IMG/VR virus record: IMGVR_UViG_3300035698_002494
Location: 1-25,976 of that record
Source of the DNA: a virus
Direction: 5' to 3' (one strand)
DNA: 25,976 nucleotides
In this document: piece by piece, positions 21,109 to 25,976 of the stretch
Position numbering within the stretch: position 1 is the first letter of the stretch
Layout: each line of letters starts with the position of its first letter
Notes under the pieces: model-generated
The model's input: the letters and a program-made list of their open reading frames with translations, nothing else
Told to the model about the DNA's origin: nothing
Database searches by the model: none
Translations under genes and position numbers: made by a program

Positions 21109-22013
21109 TGTCTGGTTCAACAGGTGCTGATAGAATTAAAAGTAGAGAACACTTTAAACAGTTCTTGGTAAGCTATGAAAAAATAATGAAGAAGTATCCT
21201 GGGTTTGTATCAATCAAACCATCGGGCAGTTACAACTCTGATATGACTAAGGAAAGCTTTGGAGATATTGATCTTATCACCCATATCAAGTCGGACAAAG
21301 ATAAGGCAACAGTAAAGAAAGAACTTGCTGATTGGCTTGCCAAACTACCAGACTCAACTATTGTTCCTTTTAGATCAGAAAGATATAAAGGCAAGAAGTT
21401 TTTAAATACTGGTGAGATTGTTACGATTCGCTATCATGATCCAATTCTCGATTACAGTGTGCAGATCGACAACATCATTGCATTGGATCATACTGAAGCA
21501 CAGTTTAAAGGTGACTTCTTAGATATGCCAGCTGAACAGCAGGGTTTGGTATTGGGATTGGTTAAAGTAGCATCGATTGAAACTGAACCCTCTGTCTTAT
21601 TCAAGAAAATGGGTATCCGAGCACCTGCAGAGCTACCTAAAGATACAGAGTATGAATTCAACTTATCTAGCGTTGAATTACAACTGCGTAAGGTCACGTA
21701 CGAACCAGGTACATATAAACAAAAGAGTAGAGAGATTATTTGGAAGTCGCGTAACTTCAAAGACCTTGAAAAGTTACTGTACCAATACAACCTATCGTTA
21801 CCTTTCGATAAGTTACTTGCTCAGGCCAAATCAAAACTAAAGTCTAATCGCAGCGGTCAACGAATCAGTGGTGTGTTTAGGTCCATGGTGTCGGTCAAGT
21901 CTGGTGAAGTGGGCACTGACAAGGCCAAAGGTAAAGAAACAGCAATTCGTAAGATCAAACAAGCCTTTGGTGAAAACTTTCTAACCTTTGGCGATTACAT
22001 GAGAGATTCATGA
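21108..22013 (+). CDS. Second pol-beta-fold nucleotidyltransferase
   Basis: 301 residues. Motif GS (40-41), FGDIDL with D53 and D55, and third carboxylate D121 in VQIDNIIA reproduce the catalytic triad of nucleotidyltransferases. It shows the same layout as the previous gene (GS, DxD, QID), but the sequences are clearly divergent. The C-terminal half is very basic (KSREIIWKSRNFK, KSKLKSNRSGQR), consistent with nucleic-acid binding. No capsid-targeting-like N-terminus (MSGSTGADRIKS). It shares one base with the upstream stop. Substrate unknown; tRNA, DNA end or protein modification are all possible. Confidence 0.8.
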   Translation: MSGSTGADRIKSREHFKQFLVSYEKIMKKYPGFVSIKPSGSYNSDMTKESFGDIDLITHIKSDKDKATVKKELADWLAKLPDSTIVPFRSERYKGKKFLNTGEIVTIRYHDPILDYSVQIDNIIALDHTEAQFKGDFLDMPAEQQGLVLGLVKVASIETEPSVLFKKMGIRAPAELPKDTEYEFNLSSVELQLRKVTYEPGTYKQKSREIIWKSRNFKDLEKLLYQYNLSLPFDKLLAQAKSKLKSNRSGQRISGVFRSMVSVKSGEVGTDKAKGKETAIRKIKQAFGENFLTFGDYMRDS

Positions 22014-22042
22014 GTTGCGTGGTTTGGCGAGAGGTATACTGA

Positions 22043-22050
22043 CATAAATA
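22043..22050 (+). promoter_or_regulatory. Late-promoter-like box CATAAATA
   Basis: CATAAATA at 22043-22050 (7 of 8 positions of the T4 late box) lies in a 69-base gap, 32 bases before the ATG at 22083. That is exactly the box-to-start distance of the box at 18920 and its gene. Confidence 0.5.
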
Positions 22051-22082
22051 ACTAATAATACAACTTTATATAGATGGATTAA

Positions 22083-22886
22083 ATGAAAAAATACCGACAG
22101 TTGGTAGAATCCCTACCTTCCAAGACAGTCGTGCTTGCTTTTGGCAGATTTAATCCTCCAACAACTGGGCATGAACTAATTGTCCGTTTCGTCAAAAAAC
22201 TAGCTCAGCAATCTCGTGCTGACTACGTCATCTATGCATCTCGTACACAGGATAAGAAAAAGAATCCTCTCACACTAGATCGCAAACTCCACTATTTAAA
22301 CTTAATGTTCCCTAACACCAACTTCAAGAGTGCTAATGATCAAGAGCGCACCTTCATGGAAGCTGCTGCAGCTCTCAATAAGAAATATAAACACCTGATT
22401 ATGGTTGCTGGTTCTGATCGTGTCAACTCTTATAGAGAAACTCTTGAAAAGTATAATGGTGTAGATTACAACTTTGATAGCATTCAAGTCATAACAGCTG
22501 GCGAACGAGATCCAGATGCTGATGATGCATCTGGAATGACATCCTCTAAAATGAGATCAGCAGCAGTTAAGGGTGATTTCATCGAGTTTAAAAAAGGACT
22601 TCCTTCAAGAGTCAGAATGATAGATGCAAAGCGTCTAATGAATGACGTTAGGGAGGGTCTTGGACATGACGTAATTAAAGAACAAGTAAAACTCGTCGTT
22701 GACTCAATACGGGAAAGGTACTTCCGTAAAGAAATATACAATGTCGGTGATATTGTAGAGTCGATCAGTGGTGAGTCCTTTGAAATAGTAAAAAGGGGAA
22801 CAAATCACCTACTGGTTAAAGACGTTCAAGGGGTAGTACACAACAAATGGATAAACGAAGTATTCGAGGAAGCATCGAATGTTTAA
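22083..22886 (+). CDS. NadM-like nicotinamide-nucleotide adenylyltransferase fold protein
   Basis: 267 residues. The cytidylyltransferase-like fold is shown by FGRFNPPTTGH (20-30, the HxGH equivalent TTGH) and GMTSSKMR (151-158, the ISSTxxR equivalent). These motifs bind ATP in NMN/nicotinate-mononucleotide adenylyltransferases, so NAD synthesis or a related nucleotidyl transfer is likely. From about 218 there is a separate small domain, NVGDIVESIS...VKRGTNHLLVKD...HNKWINEV, an SH3-like barrel module I recognise from other phage late proteins. The N-terminus MKKYRQLVE(SL) fits the capsid-targeting pattern (T4: MKTYQEFIAE). A late-type box lies 32 bases upstream. Confidence 0.82.
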   Translation: MKKYRQLVESLPSKTVVLAFGRFNPPTTGHELIVRFVKKLAQQSRADYVIYASRTQDKKKNPLTLDRKLHYLNLMFPNTNFKSANDQERTFMEAAAALNKKYKHLIMVAGSDRVNSYRETLEKYNGVDYNFDSIQVITAGERDPDADDASGMTSSKMRSAAVKGDFIEFKKGLPSRVRMIDAKRLMNDVREGLGHDVIKEQVKLVVDSIRERYFRKEIYNVGDIVESISGESFEIVKRGTNHLLVKDVQGVVHNKWINEVFEEASNV

Positions 22887-24411
22887 TTTCAAACGCTATT
22901 ATACAACAATCAATGAGTCCACGATTAGATCAAAAGACTTTCCTAAGGTAGCCAGTGCTGTTACTCGGTACATGAGAAAACACGTCGGAAAGACATACTA
23001 CTATCCTACTCAAGAAGTGTTCACCTCAGGTGGTAAGGTAGGAGTGGGTGCTAGATTCTTTTTTGTTGGTAACAGATCCATTCGACTCAATTGGGTGAGG
23101 TCGATCGACAGCTCGCTTGGATTAGTTTCAATGGATTACTGGGATGGTATGAAAGCTGGTGCCAAACCAACACAACATATCACTTTCAATAGACAACAGT
23201 CATTAGTTAAAATTCTTCCCTTCATTAAAGACTTTATGTTAGGGCTTGTTCATACGTCCGGCGTCTTTGTGAACGAGGACATTGAGTCGGATGCTGAAAG
23301 TTTTTTAGCTGAAGCAGTATACACGCCTGATATTATTCTAAAGACCATTAGTAATACACTCAATGGATTGAAGATGGGTATTCAAATCCGTCAACAATCC
23401 TTAGAAGGTGGTAATAAAAAGTATGGTCCTAAGTGGAATGATGTTCAACGCATCATTCGTGAAATGTATCCTAATCTGTTTAATGCAAGACCCGGAAATA
23501 AACAACTCATCATTGATAAAGATGATGTAGAGAAGATTGATCCTAAAGCAATATTAGCTAAGGTAGTTGGGTCATCTGACAGCGTTGAGTTTACTGTATC
23601 TGCTGGCCGTCCTGAAACATATGAAGTAGAAGGTGTATCAGAGAGCGAAATTGACCGGATGACATACGAAGAGCAGCTCGATGCTCTAAAGACTGGTATG
23701 AGACTACTAATGTCTAATGCGACCAATGCTCTTTTCCTTGGTGGAAGAGGTGGTACTGGCAAGACTCAAACTGTGGAAGATATGCTACATGATGCTGGTA
23801 AGCGTGATGGAGAAGGATTCTTTAAGATTACTGGATCAGCTACCCCAACAGGGATCTATAGAATCCTTTTTAATCACCGCAAAGATATTATCCTATTTGA
23901 TGACTCTGACTCGGCTCTTAATGATCAAGAAGGACGTAACTTATTTAAAGCTGCATCAGACACTAAAAAAGTCAGAAAGATTAGTTGGATGAGAGGGGGC
24001 AAACAATTTGTTGACCCAGACGATTACGATGACGAAGCAGATAACGAGGATGTACTTCCGAGGTCATTTGAGTTCACAGGTAAGATTATTTTTATATCCA
24101 ATATGCCTTTGAACAAACTTGATCCTGACGGTGCCTTGCGTACTCGTGGATATGTTATCACCATTGACCCAACCAATGAAGAAATTTACAGCTTCATGGA
24201 AAAGATTGTTGACAAGATTCCATTGGATGTCAACTATACTTTATCAAAAGAAGATCGTATTGAAGTTGTTGAGGTGATTAAAGCGCGTAGAATTCCAAGT
24301 AAGACAGCTAACCTAAGAACTCTTGTTCGCGGTTTGAATACAAGAGCAGGAGTTGAGCAACAAGGCGGCTCAACTGAAGAGTGGAAGAAATTTGTTAAGA
24401 TGTTTGCATAA
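22879..24411 (+). CDS. AAA+ ATPase with capsid-targeting-like N-terminus
   Basis: 510 residues. The ATPase core is at about 275-440: Walker A GGRGGTGKT (288-296), Walker B DIILFDDSD (336-344), sensor-1 IIFISNMP (403-410) and RTRGYV (421-426) as arginine-finger region. The first 150 residues form a separate domain with no recognised family. The N-terminus is MFNFKRYYTTINE(ST), compatible with capsid targeting, and SFLAE(AVY) at 141-145 is a close match to the T4 gp21 cleavage site (FIAE/A), suggesting release of a ~365-residue ATPase. Substrate unknown: DNA remodelling or protein unfolding are possible. The start overlaps the previous gene by eight bases. Confidence 0.82.
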   Translation: MFNFKRYYTTINESTIRSKDFPKVASAVTRYMRKHVGKTYYYPTQEVFTSGGKVGVGARFFFVGNRSIRLNWVRSIDSSLGLVSMDYWDGMKAGAKPTQHITFNRQQSLVKILPFIKDFMLGLVHTSGVFVNEDIESDAESFLAEAVYTPDIILKTISNTLNGLKMGIQIRQQSLEGGNKKYGPKWNDVQRIIREMYPNLFNARPGNKQLIIDKDDVEKIDPKAILAKVVGSSDSVEFTVSAGRPETYEVEGVSESEIDRMTYEEQLDALKTGMRLLMSNATNALFLGGRGGTGKTQTVEDMLHDAGKRDGEGFFKITGSATPTGIYRILFNHRKDIILFDDSDSALNDQEGRNLFKAASDTKKVRKISWMRGGKQFVDPDDYDDEADNEDVLPRSFEFTGKIIFISNMPLNKLDPDGALRTRGYVITIDPTNEEIYSFMEKIVDKIPLDVNYTLSKEDRIEVVEVIKARRIPSKTANLRTLVRGLNTRAGVEQQGGSTEEWKKFVKMFA

Positions 24412-24424
24412 ACAAGGAAGAATA

Positions 24425-25852
24425 ATGAGTAATCAAGAACACTTACAAGAATCAGCGGCTACATCTTTTAACCAAAAGGTTAAACAGGCCCGTGTAGCCC
24501 ATGAAGCTGGTAATCATAAAAGAGCAAAGATGCATTTAGACGTGGCCCGTGAATCCATGTTGAGTGTAAGGTCTACAGACATGGGTAAGATTCAAAGTGC
24601 ATATAAAGATTACACAGAATTGCGTAAGCTGCATGAATCTGCGATTAAAGAAGATCTAACAAACAAAACAATCCGTCCCACTGATAAGATCAAAGTGGCT
24701 CGGGTTATTGCCGATATGCTTGGTGTTGACAAGGTTGAGTCGATGACTCCTGAAGCTGCTATCAACATGGGGTTGCGTAAGATTAAGAACAAACGTATGA
24801 CACCTGAACTTATCGGTGTACTACAAAAAATGCTCAATTTAGCTCAAGAAGTGGGTGTAAAGGTTGATATGTCTTTGATGCCAGCTTCAATGAAAGAAGA
24901 GATTCATGAGTCTGAAAAAGTTGACACAGATTCGAACTATAATGCAGCTAAAGGAATTCTTCGTATTAAAGACTTCAACAAGCTAAACAAAGTTGGTCAT
25001 GGTATTGTATCTCCTGCTGATGATCAACAAGATCGTCACATGAAGGTTAAATACAAGACTGAAGATATGGCGTCTGCAGATTACAAAGTCAATCCTGAGA
25101 CAGGACGTAAGTTTCGTGCTCATAAAATCGAATTTGCCAACAGCAGATCAAGAGGTAAACCCGGTGAAGATAATAAAGATGTGCAAGAGCAGTCCGTCGA
25201 TTATGACACCGGAGCTCGTAAAGAAAAAATGGCTAAGCAAACTGATAAAGCTAATTTAATATTACGTCATTCAAAAGAACGTGAAGCTCTGGCAACTCAG
25301 CATGACAATCAAAAGAAAGCCATGTCGGAAGAAGACGAGTATTCTGACTTTGAGATTTTAGATCTGTCAGACGATGAGTTAGATGCACTTGTTAATCAAG
25401 CTAACTTTGATGATTTGATTGATGTTGCCGACGACGATGAGGTAGTTATTGTTGATCCAGATACTGGAGAAGAAATAGATGACATGCCAGTTAATGAGGA
25501 AATGTTAGCTGAAGTGTTGTCGAGATCAGAAAGGATGAAAGCTCGCATTAGGTTTATGAGGACATCTGCAAAACGTCAACGCAAAATGCAAATTGCAATG
25601 AAGAGACGTGCTGATCCTAAAACATTAATAAAAAGAGCACGACGTATGGCAATCAAGCTTCTCAAGCAAAAGATTATGAAGAAACCTGTAGGCAAACTGT
25701 CTGTGGCTGAAAAGGAACGAGCTGAACGTATGATCAGTCAACGCAAAGCTTTAATTGGTCGTCTTGCTTTGAGACTTGTTCCAAAGCTAAGAAGGATGGA
25801 ATCAGATCGATTATTGGGTGTTAAAGCAATATCACCAGGAATAACAGTATAA
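24425..25852 (+). CDS. Acidic-basic bipartite protein, probable internal head/virion protein
   Basis: 475 residues in distinct blocks: a helical N-terminal part (1-165), a linker rich in charged residues, a strongly acidic stretch (302-360, EEDEYSDFEILDLSDDELD and DVADDDEVVIVDPDTGEEID), then a very basic C-terminus (364-461, repeats of SAKRQRKMQIAMKRR, KRARRMAIKLLKQK, RMISQRKALIGRLALR). A candidate gp21-type site EMLAE(VLS) at 359-363 falls exactly on the acidic/basic boundary, and HLQE(S) lies at 6-9. The basic domain would bind packaged DNA, as T4 internal proteins do. The start is at the ATG behind AAGGAAGAATA; a longer in-frame start at 24353 overlaps the ATPase. No enzymatic motif. Virion role is inferred. 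Confidence 0.75.
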   Translation: MSNQEHLQESAATSFNQKVKQARVAHEAGNHKRAKMHLDVARESMLSVRSTDMGKIQSAYKDYTELRKLHESAIKEDLTNKTIRPTDKIKVARVIADMLGVDKVESMTPEAAINMGLRKIKNKRMTPELIGVLQKMLNLAQEVGVKVDMSLMPASMKEEIHESEKVDTDSNYNAAKGILRIKDFNKLNKVGHGIVSPADDQQDRHMKVKYKTEDMASADYKVNPETGRKFRAHKIEFANSRSRGKPGEDNKDVQEQSVDYDTGARKEKMAKQTDKANLILRHSKEREALATQHDNQKKAMSEEDEYSDFEILDLSDDELDALVNQANFDDLIDVADDDEVVIVDPDTGEEIDDMPVNEEMLAEVLSRSERMKARIRFMRTSAKRQRKMQIAMKRRADPKTLIKRARRMAIKLLKQKIMKKPVGKLSVAEKERAERMISQRKALIGRLALRLVPKLRRMESDRLLGVKAISPGITV

Positions 25853-25976
25853 TGATCTCTTTTAGCCAATTCTTAGAAAAAGTTGAAGATCCTTGTTGGG
25901 ACGGATACAAGCAACTTGGAATGAAGAAAAAGAAAGGTGTAGAAGTACCTAACTGTATACCAGAAGAAGATCAAGC
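25852..25976 (+). CDS. N-terminus of a phage protein with CWDGYKQ module, 3'-truncated by window
   Basis: The frame starts at an ATG sharing one base with the previous stop (TAATG) and stays open to the window end (41 codons). It reads MISFSQFLEKVE followed by DPCWDGYKQLGMKKKKG and VEVPNCIP. The second part is a short module that I know from many phage late and virion proteins, where it usually occurs as a tail segment. The first twelve residues again fit the capsid-targeting pattern seen in upstream genes (FLE or KVE as possible cleavage site). The full length and function cannot be determined here. Confidence 0.75.
   Translation, partial: MISFSQFLEKVEDPCWDGYKQLGMKKKKGVEVPNCIPEEDQ

Overview
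The window is a segment of a T4-like myovirus genome (a lytic tailed phage of the wider T4 supergroup). Every convincing gene lies on the + strand, and most start codons touch or overlap the preceding stop (ATGA or TAATG junctions). The diagnostic core is the T4 replisome in T4 order: sliding clamp (gp45), clamp loader (gp44, gp62), RegA, DNA polymerase (gp43), UvsX and the DnaB-type helicase gp41. The additions (Hsp20, Sm-like barrel protein, short gp62, folE/queD/queE set) resemble marine and environmental T4-like phages more than coliphage T4. The host cannot be named from the sequence, but consensus sigma70-type promoters point to a Gram-negative-like bacterial host.

Region 1 (1-954): the 3' end of a DUF932-type gene, closed by a strong terminator. 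Region 2 (1032-5641): a nucleotide-chemistry cluster with QueE, a phosphoribosyltransferase, QueD, a small unknown, FolE behind a structured leader, a possible PD-(D/E)XK-fold protein, a possible T-fold protein, and a TGT-fold protein that best fits the DpdA family (DNA guanine transglycosylases). Together they suggest synthesis of a 7-deazaguanine base and its insertion into phage DNA as an anti-restriction modification. No queC is present, so the final base may be carboxy-deazaguanine or something made with host QueC or an unrecognised enzyme. Region 3 (5641-6757): dNMP kinase and a dUTPase/dCTP-deaminase-family protein. Region 4 (6760-18912): the replication block, interrupted by small genes, Hsp20, a T4-type DNA ligase, an Asp/Asn-hydroxylase-like 2OG oxygenase, and two paralogous ~92-residue proteins flanking uvsX.

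Region 5 (18913-25976): after gp41 the character changes. Late-promoter-like ATAAATA boxes replace the sigma70-type promoters. The genes encode a HAD phosphatase, two pol-beta-fold nucleotidyltransferases, a NadM-like adenylyltransferase, an AAA+ ATPase, a 475-residue protein with an acidic middle and very basic C-terminus, and the start of a further gene. Several begin with a short peptide of the form M-x-x-[FY]-x-x-[FYL]-[LIVY]-x-E, which closely matches the T4 capsid-targeting sequence and its gp21 protease site. I infer that this block may encode enzymes packaged inside the capsid and injected with the DNA; this is the most interesting hypothesis from the window.

Regulatory structure is rich: five or six TTGAnn-17/18-TATAAT promoters (most in the ends of upstream genes), a folE leader whose hairpin loop can pair with its Shine-Dalgarno (SD) sequence, a multi-hairpin hsp20 leader with the SD in the loop of an all-A/U hairpin, and a hairpin that seems to bring a distant SD into register for a small gene. 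No tRNA, CRISPR array, insertion sequence or long repeat was seen. No gene-free stretch exceeds about 150 bases.
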